In this document: positions 17,746 to 27,347 of the stretch, one piece after another
Layout: each line of letters starts with the position of its first letter
How positions within the stretch are numbered: position 1 is the stretch's first letter
Source of the DNA: an uncultured Gammaproteobacteria bacterium
GTDB taxonomy: Bacteria; Pseudomonadota; Gammaproteobacteria; SZUA-140
Assembly: GCA_945787155.1 (NCBI GenBank)
Contig: CALZHD010000009.1
Coordinates: forward strand, 1 to 38,843
Length of the DNA: 38,843 nt
Direction: 5' to 3'
Program-made: the position numbers and the translations under genes
Notes under the pieces: generated by a model
Database searches by the model: none
What the model saw: the letters and a program-made list of their open reading frames with translations, nothing else
What the model was told of the DNA's origin: nothing

Positions 17746-19674
17746 TTATCGTGGCTTGCCTGGCGCCTTGTCAGTTGGCTTGTGTGGTGTTTTAGGGTAA
17801 TCATCAAGGCCACGTTCGATGATGCCACTACTTAGATTGTAATATTCACCTTTTACGCCATTTTGTCCAATGTGAGCGCGCGCTTCGTCATCGTTAGTGA
17901 TGAGTTCTTTGAGTAAGCGGTTAATGCGTAGACGACTGGCGCGATAGAACTCGCTAGCGAGTTCGCGGGCATAGGGGCGATTGATGGTCTCGGCATGCAG
18001 CGCCGTCATTGCGATGGTGAAGAGTTCCTCGCCGACCTGTTCGATACGATTCTGGCGGCCCTGGTCATCACGCATCGATTCGCGACAGATCAACATCGCA
18101 TAAAAGATATGGCGTGCCAGTTTACGACTGGTGCGCTCGATATAGCCAAGCTTTTCGTTGACGCGCGGCGCGCTAAAGGCGGGATTATTGGGTATCCGCC
18201 GCGGTTTCCATTGGGATAGATACCAGCCGGGGTAGTTGCTTAGCAATTTGAAAATATGTTTTCTACGCTGTGAAAAACTGCTTTTTTCATCGAAGAGGGG
18301 TTTTATCTGTTCGAGGTGGTGGTTGAGTCCTTCACGTGCGACGTAGGGGCGCAGGATGTCGGTAGCCCCTTCGCCGATACGGTACATGGTGGCGTCGCGT
18401 ACCAACTGTTCCATGCCGAAGGCGGGTTGTCCGCGGAAGCGTTTGGAGTCTGCCGTTTCGTAACCCATGCCGCCAAAGATCACCTGTGCATCATTGAGAA
18501 ACTGCAGTGACTGTTCGGAACAGAATATCTTGGTGATCGCCGCCTCGATGCGAATGTCGTAATGTTTGTGATCAGCCATCTGCCACACCCGTTCACACAT
18601 CGCCTCCATTGCGAATAGTTGGGTCGCCATTTCACCGATACGTATCTGTTGTGTCTGACGCGCACCGAGTGACTGGCCAAAAGTGATGCGTGAGTTGGCG
18701 CGGTCGAGTGTCGGTTGCCACGCCTGCTTCGCCATGCCGAGGCAGATTGCTGGGACGCTGATGGCACGCCCGAGGTTGAGGATCGAAAGGGCATATTTAA
18801 GCCCTTTGCCGAGTTCGCCAATGACATTCCCTACAGGGATCTCCACCGCTTCAAAGGTGAGGTGACCATTTTCGATGCCACGGCACCCCTCGAACTGACA
18901 GCGCTGTTTTACGGTGACGCCCGCGCTCTTCATGTCGAGGATGAATGCAGTGTGGATGCGATCGTCAAATGGCGCCCCTTTTTTCGTTGCCACCCACGTG
19001 GTTTTACCTTGTTGATCGGTCTCTTTACGTGCGGGGACGCGTGCAATCAACGTGATATAGCGGGCGATCGGGCTATTAGTACACCATAGCTTTTCACCGT
19101 TGATGATGAAATTTTCGCCATCACTATCGATTACTGCCTCGGTTTGTACGTTGGCGGCATCGGAACCGGTTTCTGGCTCCGTCAACGCAAAGGCGGTGAT
19201 CTCTTTGCGCGCCACCAATGGTAGATATTTATCTTTTTGTGCCTCGTTACCGTACATCAGGATCGGCATGCCGATACCGATCGACTGCGGGACTGCGACG
19301 GTCAGCGAGAGGATGTTGTTCCAGCTGGCGATCACCGTCAGCACACGACCGTAATTGGTGTGTGAAAAACCGAGTCCACCATATTTTTTGGGGATCTTCA
19401 TGCCGAAGGCACCGAGGTCAAGCAGTCCCTGGAGGACATGCTGAGGGATTTTGGCAGTGCGTTCGATTTCGTCGGGGTCGACGTGTGCTTTCAGGAATGT
19501 CTCGATCTTCTGACAGTAGGCGAGGCCTTCGGCCTTTTCTTCGGGCGGCTCGTCGGGGGGGAGTAGCAGTTCAAAATCGGGACGTCCGAGGAAGAGGCCG
19601 GACATGAAGCTGTCACCTGTGAGGTGCTCACGCACCGCTTCAATCTGCTCCAGTCCTTCGAAAAGCTTTCCCAT
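17746..19674 (-). CDS. Acyl-CoA dehydrogenase with C-terminal extension (VLCAD/ACAD9-like)
   Basis: A 642-residue FAD-dependent acyl-CoA dehydrogenase, which introduces the 2,3 double bond in acyl-CoA. Core motifs are FALTEPETGSDAANVQTEA (FAD/substrate binding), GEKLWCTNSP, GRAISVPAICLGMAKQAW and the flavin-binding IFGGMGYETAD. The catalytic Glu is expected in YRIGEGATDILR, equivalent to the VLCAD FEGTNDILR. About 180 residues follow the core, containing SRKLARHIFYAMLICRES and REL-rich helices, as in the membrane-associated VLCAD/ACAD9 group, so a long-chain substrate is plausible. It lies upstream of the 2-oxoacid dehydrogenase operon on the same strand, separated by 284 bases, and is probably its own transcription unit. 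It is not a FadE of the long E. coli type. Confidence 0.88.
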   Translation of the reverse strand: MGKLFEGLEQIEAVREHLTGDSFMSGLFLGRPDFELLLPPDEPPEEKAEGLAYCQKIETFLKAHVDPDEIERTAKIPQHVLQGLLDLGAFGMKIPKKYGGLGFSHTNYGRVLTVIASWNNILSLTVAVPQSIGIGMPILMYGNEAQKDKYLPLVARKEITAFALTEPETGSDAANVQTEAVIDSDGENFIINGEKLWCTNSPIARYITLIARVPARKETDQQGKTTWVATKKGAPFDDRIHTAFILDMKSAGVTVKQRCQFEGCRGIENGHLTFEAVEIPVGNVIGELGKGLKYALSILNLGRAISVPAICLGMAKQAWQPTLDRANSRITFGQSLGARQTQQIRIGEMATQLFAMEAMCERVWQMADHKHYDIRIEAAITKIFCSEQSLQFLNDAQVIFGGMGYETADSKRFRGQPAFGMEQLVRDATMYRIGEGATDILRPYVAREGLNHHLEQIKPLFDEKSSFSQRRKHIFKLLSNYPGWYLSQWKPRRIPNNPAFSAPRVNEKLGYIERTSRKLARHIFYAMLICRESMRDDQGRQNRIEQVGEELFTIAMTALHAETINRPYARELASEFYRASRLRINRLLKELITNDDEARAHIGQNGVKGEYYNLSSGIIERGLDDYPKTPHKPTDKAPGKPR

Positions 19675-19714
19675 CTTATGACCTCCATACCGAATAAGGA
19701 ACGTCGTGTGAGAT

Positions 19715-19746
19715 ATCGACCTGTCTACAGGAAGTATGAGGTCGAT
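19715..19746. promoter_or_regulatory. Inverted repeat upstream of acyl-CoA dehydrogenase
   Basis: The arms ATCGACCT (19715-19722) and AGGTCGAT (19739-19746) flank a 16-base spacer; the left part also forms the smaller palindrome CCTGT-CT-ACAGG. It lies about 40-72 bases upstream of the minus-strand acyl-CoA dehydrogenase start and just past the hslO stop. It could be an operator for the dehydrogenase or the hslO transcript end. No T-tract was seen, so I lean to an operator with low confidence. Confidence 0.3.
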
Positions 19747-19819
19747 TTTGTTCGTTGAGTGTTGGTTTTAATTGATCTAAAACATCACCTATATATTATA
19801 AGATCATGATTATTAATTA

Positions 19820-20692
19820 TTATTGCTTGGTCTCTGGTGTGGGTGGTGTTATGTGGCTGGCAAAGACCTCTTCAGTATCGATACGATCTAGCGTGTATTG
19901 TTGATTGCAAAACTCACAGCCGACTTCGATTTGACCTTGTTCTTCAATGATTGAATGGGCTTCATCGTAGCCGAGGGCACGAATCATCGTGATGATTTTT
20001 TCACGGCTACAGCTACAGCGGAAGCTGACCGGTTCAGGCTCAAAGAGGCGGATATCCTCCTCGTGGAACAGACGGTGCAGGATCTCCTGTGAGCTTAGTT
20101 GTAACAGTTCACCACGGGTGATAGTTTCACCAAGGGTCTCAATGTGGTGCCAGAAATCTTCATCTGTTGTTCCACCGGGAAGCTGTTGCAGCAGCAGCCC
20201 GACTGCCTGTTGGTGGTCAGCGTACAACCATAAACGAGTCTTGAGTTGTTCAGACTGGCTAAAATAGCGCTCAATGGCTTCGCTTAGCGTTTCACCTTCA
20301 AGCTCAACAATGCCCTGATAGCGCTCGTCATTTTTGTCATTGTTAATGGTGATCGTGATACGCCCGTGGCCGTAGATTTCTTTCAGTGAGTCACCATCGA
20401 TTTCGCCTTGCCAGCGTGCAAGTCCACGGATGTGGCGCTGATCATCACACTGTGCGACGAGCATGTTGATTGGGCCATTCGACTGTATCTGGACGATCAA
20501 CGAGCCATCGAATTTGATGGTTGAGCCTAGCAGGGTGCTCGCGGCAAGTGTCTGTCCAAGCTGTTGTGCGACCGCATTGGGGTACTCGTAACGGTCACGC
20601 GAGGCCAGATAACTGGCCTGCAGGTGAATGAAGGTGCCTCGAACGTTGCTGTTTTCGAACAGGAAGCGTTGCAGGGTATCTGCGTCTTTCAT
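19820..20692 (-). CDS. hslO: Hsp33 redox-regulated chaperonin
   Basis: Hsp33 is a cytoplasmic holdase chaperone switched on by oxidation and heat. The 290-residue protein has the normal N-terminal domain and a C-terminal zinc switch with C226 and C228 in CSCSREKIITMI and C259 and C262 in CEFCNQQYTLD. The CxC and CxxC pairs are the family's redox centre and are all present. It is transcribed away from rpoE across a 374-base region; E. coli has nadB in the comparable place. The divergent arrangement with the sigma-E operon puts two stress responses back to back. Confidence 0.95.
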   Translation of the reverse strand: MKDADTLQRFLFENSNVRGTFIHLQASYLASRDRYEYPNAVAQQLGQTLAASTLLGSTIKFDGSLIVQIQSNGPINMLVAQCDDQRHIRGLARWQGEIDGDSLKEIYGHGRITITINNDKNDERYQGIVELEGETLSEAIERYFSQSEQLKTRLWLYADHQQAVGLLLQQLPGGTTDEDFWHHIETLGETITRGELLQLSSQEILHRLFHEEDIRLFEPEPVSFRCSCSREKIITMIRALGYDEAHSIIEEQGQIEVGCEFCNQQYTLDRIDTEEVFASHITPPTPETKQ

Positions 20693-21066
20693 AGATTAGG
20701 TACTTTGGCTTTTTACAAAAATAGGCTGTTGGTTATTGAAATTGTACAGGAATTTATTGCCTCTAGTGGATGCCTTCAGTCCATTTCGTGGCTTTGCCTG
20801 ATAAATAGTAGTGCTGTTAGTGGGAATTATTGGTTTTATTGATTTAAAGTCAATCTCGGTATGCTTGACTGCAATTGTCGGGTATATTTGGAGTGCTGAG
20901 TGATGCTGGAATCATCAGCATAGATCTATTACTATGGCATAGTCGTTTGTTGTAGCAATAGCACTAATTAAATCTTTCAGTTAATTCTGAACCAAATAAT
21001 ACCTAAGTTGTCGTATGAAGATTAGTGAAGGCAGTCAAACCTTTGTTGTGTTAGAGGTTTGCCCGC
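20693..21066. promoter_or_regulatory. Divergent promoter region between hslO and rpoE, with weak sigma-E-like site
   Basis: This 374-base AT-rich region holds the divergent promoters of hslO and rpoE; I see no gene in it. A weak sigma-E-like pair is TGAACC (20988-20993) followed after 17 bases by TCGTA (21011-21015), compared with the GGAACTT and TCTGA-type consensus. The match is imperfect, and autoregulation is expected from the family rather than proven here. A small ATGCTG/CAGCAT hairpin lies near 20900. Confidence 0.3.
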
Positions 21067-21642
21067 ATGGGCGATAGTAAAACCGACCAGCATCTGGTTG
21101 AGCGCGTACAGCGTGGCGACAAGCAGGCTTTTGATATTCTCGTAACGAAATATCAGCATCGCATTGTCAAGCTGGTGTCGCGCTTCCTGAATGATTCTGG
21201 GGATGTTTTAGATGTGACTCAGGAGGCCTTTATCAAGGCTTATCGGGCGCTTCCTAACTTTCGGGGAGATAGTGCCTTTTACACCTGGTTATATCGAATT
21301 GCCATCAATACGGCGAAAAACTATCTGGTTTCGCAAGGACGCAGGCCTCCAGGCATCGACATTGATGCGAGTGAGGCAGAGCAGTTTGATGGTAGTCTGG
21401 CGTTAAAGGAGTACGCAACGCCAGAGCGGTTACTGCTCAAAGATGAAATTGAGCGTGCCGTCACTGAAACGATAGAGGCTTTGCCAGCTGACTTACGTAC
21501 TGCGATCACGCTACGAGAGCTTGAAGGTTTGAGTTATGAAGAGATTGCAGAGGTGATGGGGTGTCCGGTGGGTACCGTGCGATCTCGGATCTTCAGGGCG
21601 CGTGAGGCGGTACAGGAAAAACTAAAAGTGTTGTTGAATTAG
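21067..21642 (+). CDS. rpoE: RNA polymerase sigma-E factor (RpoE/AlgU)
   Basis: An ECF sigma factor of 191 residues for extracytoplasmic stress. Region 2 shows DVTQEAFIKAYRALPNFRGDSAFYTWLYRIAINTAKNYL, and region 4 shows LRELEGLSYEEIAEVMGCPVGTVRSRIFRAREAV, both very close to the RpoE/AlgU type. It is followed by rseA, rseB, rseC and degP, the full anti-sigma and protease circuit, so the assignment does not rest on similarity alone. The gap to rseA is 20 bases. The RpoE group usually activates its own operon. Confidence 0.97.
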   Translation: MGDSKTDQHLVERVQRGDKQAFDILVTKYQHRIVKLVSRFLNDSGDVLDVTQEAFIKAYRALPNFRGDSAFYTWLYRIAINTAKNYLVSQGRRPPGIDIDASEAEQFDGSLALKEYATPERLLLKDEIERAVTETIEALPADLRTAITLRELEGLSYEEIAEVMGCPVGTVRSRIFRAREAVQEKLKVLLN

Positions 21643-21662
21643 AACAGGTTTAGGTGAGAATT

Positions 21663-22343
21663 ATGTCAAATGTAACGATTCCCTCAGATAGTCCGGCAGA
21701 TAGTCTCAAGGAAAAAATTTCATCTATGGTGGATGGTGAACTCGATGCCCATGAATATTCACAGATAATAACGGAAGTTGCCGAGGGAAGTGAAAATGGC
21801 GTTGCGAGTTGGGAGCAATACCATTTGATTGGCGAAGCGATGCGTAATAATCTTCCCGATATACTCTATGCAGACCTCGCTAGTAGTATCAGCGCGGCAA
21901 TCGCCAGCGAGCCTGCTTATGCTGGTGAACCAGTATCTCAGACGGTCAATAATAGCAACACCAAAGTGACCAGCATTACCCCGGTGATGGCGCGCACCAG
22001 GAACCCCGTATTAGGATACGCGATAGCTGCATCCATTAGTGCGATCGCGATTGCGGGATTGTATCAACTTAACCAGGGTAGTCAGTTATCGCAACCGATG
22101 ACCCACAGTGTTGCATCAAATCAGCAACCAGCGACGCAGCAACCAGCATTGGAGAATATCTCCTGGAGTCATGAAGTGAAGCAGGAACCCGTTCTAGTGG
22201 AGAATCGCTATCCGCTCTCTCGTATCCCAAATGAGACACTTCATCGTTATATCGTCAATCATAATGAACACTCGATTGCTATGCCTGCCCAGGGAGGGAT
22301 GCTCCCTTACGCCCGATTGGTTGGTTATGAGGGGACACAGTAA
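21663..22343 (+). CDS. rseA: Anti-sigma-E factor RseA (MucA-like)
   Basis: A 226-residue inner-membrane anti-sigma factor. The N-terminal cytoplasmic domain begins with LKEKISSMVDGELDAHE and contains SWEQYHLIGEAMRN, the usual sigma-binding fold. A single transmembrane helix, about VLGYAIAASISAIAIAGLYQL, is followed by a periplasmic tail rich in Gln and ending PYARLVGYEG, the MucA-like C-terminal signature. The ATG at 21663 is preceded by AGGTGAG, so I chose it over the GTG at 21654. Stress-triggered proteolysis of this family releases RpoE; that is known of the family, not visible here. Confidence 0.93.
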   Translation: MSNVTIPSDSPADSLKEKISSMVDGELDAHEYSQIITEVAEGSENGVASWEQYHLIGEAMRNNLPDILYADLASSISAAIASEPAYAGEPVSQTVNNSNTKVTSITPVMARTRNPVLGYAIAASISAIAIAGLYQLNQGSQLSQPMTHSVASNQQPATQQPALENISWSHEVKQEPVLVENRYPLSRIPNETLHRYIVNHNEHSIAMPAQGGMLPYARLVGYEGTQ

Positions 22344-22416
22344 ATATGCTATTTCCTGAGCAGAAGTTTTATACTTAATTAAATATGAAACATAACTACA
22401 CCAATTCCTGAAGTTT

Positions 22417-23412
22417 ATGCAGACCGTGTCACATCGTTTTATCTTGCTATTACTGGTATTTTCGATGCCAATGGGTCTCAGTTATGCTGCTGATGAGTCT
22501 ATGTTAGTGAAGGCGTGGTTAGAGAAGATGATTAAGGCAGAGGATTCGGTCAGTTACCAGGGCACACTCGTTTATCGCTATCGTGATGAGATGGTTGCGA
22601 TGAATATTGTGCGTACCCGAGGTGATAATGGCATGTTAGAGCATCTAACCTCGCTGAATGGAACGCCTGGAGAAGTAGTGCGCAATCCTCATCAGGTAAC
22701 CTGTGTTTTGCCGAATACCCCTACGCCAATCGTGTACGACAATCTAAAAATTAAGGCAGGTGCTGTAGATGCATTACATAATCGTATTGATGAGATCGAA
22801 CAGTATTATCAGCTATCGCTTGCAGAGGTTGCGCGTGTTGCGGGCAGGATGAGTCAGAAGGTCGTGATTAAACCACGAGATGAATATCGTTATGGTTATC
22901 AGCTCTGGATTGACCAGCAGAGTGGCTTGTTGCTTAAGCTGGAACACCTGGCCGCTGATGGCAAGATAATGGAACAGATGATCTATTCAAATGTTGATAT
23001 TTTTAGCAACGAACTTTCCTCTGGGGCACGACAGCAGCTCGCCATTAACCCTGTAGATAAAGGTTCTTTGACACAGTCGCCGAGCCCTCAGGTAAAAAAT
23101 GATGGAGCTAACAACTGGGCAGTAAAATATATCCCTAACGGTTTTGCTTTGGCCGATTATAAACGTCGCAATTATGCGCAACAGATGCCGTTTGAGCATA
23201 TAGTTTTTTCCGATGGCCTGGCCTCTGTCTCTGTGTTTATCGAAAAGCAGGGAAAGAGTGGGCCTTTTAATGGCGTGTCCCAGCGGGGTGCGATGAATGC
23301 GTATATTGCCTCTGTCGATGATTACCAGGTGGTAGTGGTTGGCGAAGTACCTCTTGAGACATTGGAACTGATCGGAGAATCGGTTCGCCACTCACCCGTT
23401 TCCATTCACTGA
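22417..23412 (+). CDS. rseB: Sigma-E regulatory protein RseB (MucB-like)
   Basis: A 331-residue periplasmic protein that binds RseA and shields it from the DegS-type protease. The N-terminus is a Sec signal peptide (hydrophobic FILLLLVFSMPMGLSYA, cleavage near YAADES). The MucB/RseB domains follow, with DSVSYQGTLVYRYRDEMVAMNIVRTRGDNG near the start and the C-terminal lobe containing YIPNGFALADYKRR and FSDGLASVSVFIEK. It lies 73 bases after rseA and 10 bases before rseC. Confidence 0.94.
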   Translation: MQTVSHRFILLLLVFSMPMGLSYAADESMLVKAWLEKMIKAEDSVSYQGTLVYRYRDEMVAMNIVRTRGDNGMLEHLTSLNGTPGEVVRNPHQVTCVLPNTPTPIVYDNLKIKAGAVDALHNRIDEIEQYYQLSLAEVARVAGRMSQKVVIKPRDEYRYGYQLWIDQQSGLLLKLEHLAADGKIMEQMIYSNVDIFSNELSSGARQQLAINPVDKGSLTQSPSPQVKNDGANNWAVKYIPNGFALADYKRRNYAQQMPFEHIVFSDGLASVSVFIEKQGKSGPFNGVSQRGAMNAYIASVDDYQVVVVGEVPLETLELIGESVRHSPVSIH

Positions 23413-23422
23413 GTTTAGAAAG

Positions 23423-23923
23423 ATGATTGAAGAACAAGCGCGAGTCGTCGCGATTGAAGGTGAATATGCACTGGTTGAGACGCAGCGTAAATCGACCTGT
23501 GAGTCATGCTCAGTAAATAAAGGGTGTGGCACTGGGGCTGTTAGCAAAGCACTTGGGCGCTCTGCAGTACAGTTTAAGGCGATAAATCATATCAATGCCA
23601 GGGTTAACGAGCAAGTTGTAATTGGCATTGATGAGGGTTGGTTATTGAGAGGTTCGTTTGCCGCCTACATCATTCCACTTTTTATGATGTTGCTTTGCGC
23701 TGGGATCGGTGAAATGATTGGGGCTCGTTTATGGGGGGGCGGAGCGGAAGGCGCGACTATTTTCGCGGCGTTTTTTGGGCTCCTCGCAGGCTTTTTCTGG
23801 TTACGTCGGTATACAGCTAGCCTGCGTCAGCACAATGTCTGCCAACCCGAGATATTACGTAGTGCATCAAATGAAGCTCGTATTGAATTTAAAAATAGCC
23901 CTGCGTTACACGGGCAGGATTAA
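23423..23923 (+). CDS. rseC: RseC/MucC family membrane protein
   Basis: A 166-residue inner-membrane protein of the RseC/MucC family, which modulates sigma-E and also assists SoxR reduction in some bacteria. The N-terminal Cys cluster CESCSVNKGCGTG is the family mark and could bind metal or undergo redox change. Two transmembrane helices follow: GSFAAYIIPLFMMLLCAGIG and a second around ATIFAAFFGLLAGFFWL. It is the fourth gene of the rpoE operon. Confidence 0.92.
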   Translation: MIEEQARVVAIEGEYALVETQRKSTCESCSVNKGCGTGAVSKALGRSAVQFKAINHINARVNEQVVIGIDEGWLLRGSFAAYIIPLFMMLLCAGIGEMIGARLWGGGAEGATIFAAFFGLLAGFFWLRRYTASLRQHNVCQPEILRSASNEARIEFKNSPALHGQD

Positions 23924-23950
23924 GGCTTGATTAAGCATAAGGGAGACGTT

Positions 23951-25408
23951 ATGAGAAATTTGATGACGGTAAAGGGGCGTTCCTTTATCGCATTTACACT
24001 CATGTTTTTTGCCGCCAGTATCAACAGTAGTTGGGCTGCAACCAATGCACTGGGACTACCTGACTTTACCGAGCTGGTTAAAAAGCATAGTACTGCGGTA
24101 GTGAATATTAGTACTTCGCAGAAAGTAAAACGTGATGTACGACCACAGCGACCACATGGTATTCCGCCTGGGGCTCCTTTCGATGATTTTTTAAAGCGTT
24201 TTTTTGGCGATCGGGACAAGGAAGGTGATGGGATGCCGGATCTTTTTGACGCCAAGTCACTGGGCTCGGGATTTATTATCTCTGATGATGGGTACGTGTT
24301 AACCAATAATCATGTCATTAAGGAGGCCGATGAAATCATCGTGCGCCTCAGTGACCGACGTGAATTTGTGGCTGAAGTGATTGGCATGGATAAACGCAGT
24401 GATGTGGCTTTATTAAAGATAAATGCTGATGACCTACCAGTAGTTAAGATCGGAGAATCGAATGCGCTTATGGTCGGTGAGTGGGTGTTGGCGATTGGTT
24501 CGCCATTTGGCTTCGATCACACGGTGACGGCGGGTATTGTCAGTGCCAAGGGGCGTAGTCTGCCAAATGAAAATTATGTGCCATTTATTCAGACCGATGT
24601 CGCGATTAATCCTGGTAACTCGGGTGGGCCTCTTTTCAACCTTGATGGCGAAGTCGTGGGGATCAATTCCCAGATCTATAGTCGTACCGGTGGCTTCATG
24701 GGGCTCTCGTTTGCGATCCCGATGGATGTAGCGATGAATGTGGTTGATCAGTTGAAGGATACTGGTCATGTTACCCGTGGCTGGTTCGGGATCCTGATTC
24801 AGGATGTGACGCGTGAACTGGCTGAATCATTCGAAATGGAGAAACCAATCGGCGCACTGGTGGCTAAAGTACTGCCGGAAAGTCCCGCTGAAGCGGCGGG
24901 TATCAAGGTCGGGGATGTGATTGTTGCATTCAATGGGAAGGAGGTGGTGAGTTCATCGGCACTACCACCCATGGTGGGCAGTACTCGCGTCGGTGAGAAG
25001 ATCGAAACCAAAATTATTCGCGAAGGCAAGTCAATCACAATTAACGTCAAGATTGGTGAACTACCGCTGGAAGATGACCTGAAGGTTTCAGCGACCGAAG
25101 AGGCCGATAAGACGGTTGAGATTGAGCGTCTCGCACTGGTGGTCTCTGAGCTCGCTGATGAGCAGAAAGAGATTCTGGAGGAAGGTAAGTCTGGTGTCTA
25201 TATCGACTCGGTAGGACGTGGTGCTGCGGGTCGAGCAGGGATACGCAAGGGCGATATCATCGTGATGCTGGATAATAAGAATATTGATGACGTAAATGGC
25301 TTCAAGGAGATCGTCGAAGGGCTAAAAGCCGGGCGTTCTGTGCCGGTGCTGGTGCAGCGCCGCAGTGGTCCAGTCTTCCTTGCGCTCAAGATTAGTGATG
25401 AGGAATAA
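23951..25408 (+). CDS. degP: DegP/MucD-family periplasmic serine endoprotease
   Basis: An HtrA-family protease/chaperone of the periplasm, 485 residues from the chosen start. The ORF track begins at a TTG at 23927; the ATG at 23951 is preceded by AGGGAGA and starts a clean signal peptide (cleavage near SSWAATNA). The catalytic triad is seen as His in LTNNHVI, Asp in KRSDVALLKI and Ser in NPGNSGGPLF. Two PDZ domains follow, one around GALVAKVLPESPAEAAGIKVGD and one around SGVYIDSVGRGAAGRAGIRKGD. Its place as last gene of the rpoE operon matches mucD of Pseudomonas, where the protease damps the response. A strong terminator lies 69 bases after the stop. Confidence 0.95.
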   Translation: MRNLMTVKGRSFIAFTLMFFAASINSSWAATNALGLPDFTELVKKHSTAVVNISTSQKVKRDVRPQRPHGIPPGAPFDDFLKRFFGDRDKEGDGMPDLFDAKSLGSGFIISDDGYVLTNNHVIKEADEIIVRLSDRREFVAEVIGMDKRSDVALLKINADDLPVVKIGESNALMVGEWVLAIGSPFGFDHTVTAGIVSAKGRSLPNENYVPFIQTDVAINPGNSGGPLFNLDGEVVGINSQIYSRTGGFMGLSFAIPMDVAMNVVDQLKDTGHVTRGWFGILIQDVTRELAESFEMEKPIGALVAKVLPESPAEAAGIKVGDVIVAFNGKEVVSSSALPPMVGSTRVGEKIETKIIREGKSITINVKIGELPLEDDLKVSATEEADKTVEIERLALVVSELADEQKEILEEGKSGVYIDSVGRGAAGRAGIRKGDIIVMLDNKNIDDVNGFKEIVEGLKAGRSVPVLVQRRSGPVFLALKISDEE

Positions 25409-25476
25409 GCATCAATGACTGGAATCTGACGATAATATGTCTCTTTTTCCTGTTTTTCGACCGGAAATGATACAAG

Positions 25477-25515
25477 AGAAGGGGGGAATCGTTTAGAATT
25501 CCCCCCTTCTTTTTT
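25477..25515 (+). terminator. Strong rho-independent terminator after degP
   Basis: A 13-base perfect stem, AGAAGGGGGGAAT (25477-25489) pairing with ATTCCCCCCTTCT (25498-25510), with an 8-base loop and a run of T residues straight after it. It ends the rpoE-rseABC-degP transcript. It also lies only about 39 bases ahead of the lepA start codon. Confidence 0.95.
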
Positions 25516-25554
25516 GTATTTCCCGGGATCTTCCCGCTCTGAGTTTGCCCACAA

Positions 25555-27345
25555 ATGAAGCACATACGTAATTTTTCGATCATTGCCCACATCGACCACG
25601 GAAAATCAACGCTTTCAGACCGCCTGATTCAGGTTTGCGGTGGTCTGAGCGAGCGAGAGATGTCTGCGCAGGTGCTCGATTCAATGGATATTGAACGTGA
25701 GCGAGGCATCACCATCAAGGCGCAGAGCGTGACATTGGAGTATGTCGCGAAAGATGGCGAACGCTATCAATTTAATTTTATCGATACGCCTGGCCATGTT
25801 GATTTTGCCTATGAAGTGTCGCGTTCACTGGCAGCCTGTGAAGGTGCCTTACTGGTGGTAGATGCCTCACAAGGGGTGGAGGCGCAGACCGTGGCGACCT
25901 GCTATACCGCGATTGAACAGGGTTTAGAGGTGGTGCCGGTTTTGAATAAGATCGATCTGCCAACTTCAGACCCAGAGCGGGTGATTCAGGAGATTGAAGA
26001 GATCGTTGGTGTTGAGGCCGAAGACGCGGTACGTGTCAGTGCCAAGACCGGACTCGGTGTGGATGCGTTGCTGGAGGATATTGTTGCCCGCATCCCGCCA
26101 CCAGAAGGTGATCCCGATGCGCCGCTACAGGCGTTAATCATCGACTCCTGGTTCGATAATTTTCTTGGCGTGGTTTCACTGGTGCGTATTGTTCAGGGAA
26201 AAATCTCAGTTAAAGATAAAGTCACTGTGATGTCCACCGGCAAAAGCCATCAGATCGATCGTGTTGGCATCTATACGCCTAAGGCAAACGATCTTGGATC
26301 GCTCTCTGCCGGCGAAGTGGGCTATGTCATCGCAGGCATCAAAGAGATCAATGGCGCGCCGGTGGGCGATACCTTGACCCAGACAGGAAACCCTGCCGCG
26401 AGCCCCTTACCAGATTTTCAGAAAGCCAAGCCTCAGGTATTTGCGGGTCTCTTTCCAATTAACGCCGAAGACTACGAAGATTTTCGTGATGCATTAGCAA
26501 AGCTCTGTCTCAATGATGCCTCGCTTTTTTATGAGCCAGAGTCATCTCAGGCACTCGGGTTTGGCTTTCGTTGTGGGTTTCTCGGCATGCTGCATATGGA
26601 GATCATTCAGGAGCGACTGGAGCGTGAGTATAACCTGTCGCTGATTACCACAGCACCAACGGTCGTTTACGAAATTGTCACCAGCAAGGGTGATGTATTG
26701 CAAATCGATAATCCATCACGAATCCCGGACCCAGGTATGATTGAGGAATTTCGCGAGCCAATCATTCAGGCAGATATTCTGGTGCCGCAGACGCATCTTG
26801 GGGCGGTAATCACCCTCTGTATTGAAAAACGCGGGGTGCAAAAGAAGATGCACTATCATGGGAATCAGGTGGCGGTGAGTTATGAGCTGCCGATGAGCGA
26901 AGTAGTGATGGATTTTTACGATAGACTTAAGTCGGTGAGCAGAGGGTATGCTTCGTTAGATTACTCTTTTATCCGTTTTCAGGCGGCTGATCTGGTTAAA
27001 CTTGATATCTTGATCAATGGAGAGCGTGTGGATGCACTTTCGTTAATCGTCCATCGAGATCGTTCACAATTTCGCGGTCGGGAGCTGGTTGAGCGCATGC
27101 GCACGCTGATTCCTCGTCAGATGTTTGATGTCGCGATTCAGGCAGCCATAGGCGCGCATGTGATCGCGCGCGAAACGGTCAAAGCGTTGCGTAAGAATGT
27201 AACTGCCAAATGTTATGGTGGCGATGTTAGTCGTAAACGTAAGCTTTTGGAAAAACAGAAAGCGGGTAAGAAACGTATGAAGCAGGTAGGGTCGGTGGAG
27301 ATTCCACAGGATGCCTTCCTTGCTGTGTTAAAGACGGGTAAATAA
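25555..27345 (+). CDS. lepA: Elongation factor 4 (LepA)
   Basis: A 596-residue ribosome-bound translational GTPase, often described as a back-translocase or initiation-stage factor. G motifs are visible: AHIDHGKST (G1), DTPGHVDF (G3) and NKID (G4). The protein has EF-G-like domains and the LepA-specific C-terminal region with [14 protein letters not shown] and the basic [27 protein letters not shown]. The ATG gives the standard N-terminus [16 protein letters not shown]. No good Shine-Dalgarno is visible in GAGTTTGCCCACAA. It is followed 2 bases later by lepB. Confidence 0.97.
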   Translation: MKHIRNFSIIAHIDHGKSTLSDRLIQVCGGLSEREMSAQVLDSMDIERERGITIKAQSVTLEYVAKDGERYQFNFIDTPGHVDFAYEVSRSLAACEGALLVVDASQGVEAQTVATCYTAIEQGLEVVPVLNKIDLPTSDPERVIQEIEEIVGVEAEDAVRVSAKTGLGVDALLEDIVARIPPPEGDPDAPLQALIIDSWFDNFLGVVSLVRIVQGKISVKDKVTVMSTGKSHQIDRVGIYTPKANDLGSLSAGEVGYVIAGIKEINGAPVGDTLTQTGNPAASPLPDFQKAKPQVFAGLFPINAEDYEDFRDALAKLCLNDASLFYEPESSQALGFGFRCGFLGMLHMEIIQERLEREYNLSLITTAPTVVYEIVTSKGDVLQIDNPSRIPDPGMIEEFREPIIQADILVPQTHLGAVITLCIEKRGVQKKMHYHGNQVAVSYELPMSEVVMDFYDRLKSVSRGYASLDYSFIRFQAADLVKLDILINGERVDALSLIVHRDRSQFRGRELVERMRTLIPRQMFDVAIQAAIGAHVIARETVKALRKNVTAKCYGGDVSRKRKLLEKQKAGKKRMKQVGSVEIPQDAFLAVLKTGK

Positions 27346-27347
27346 TT

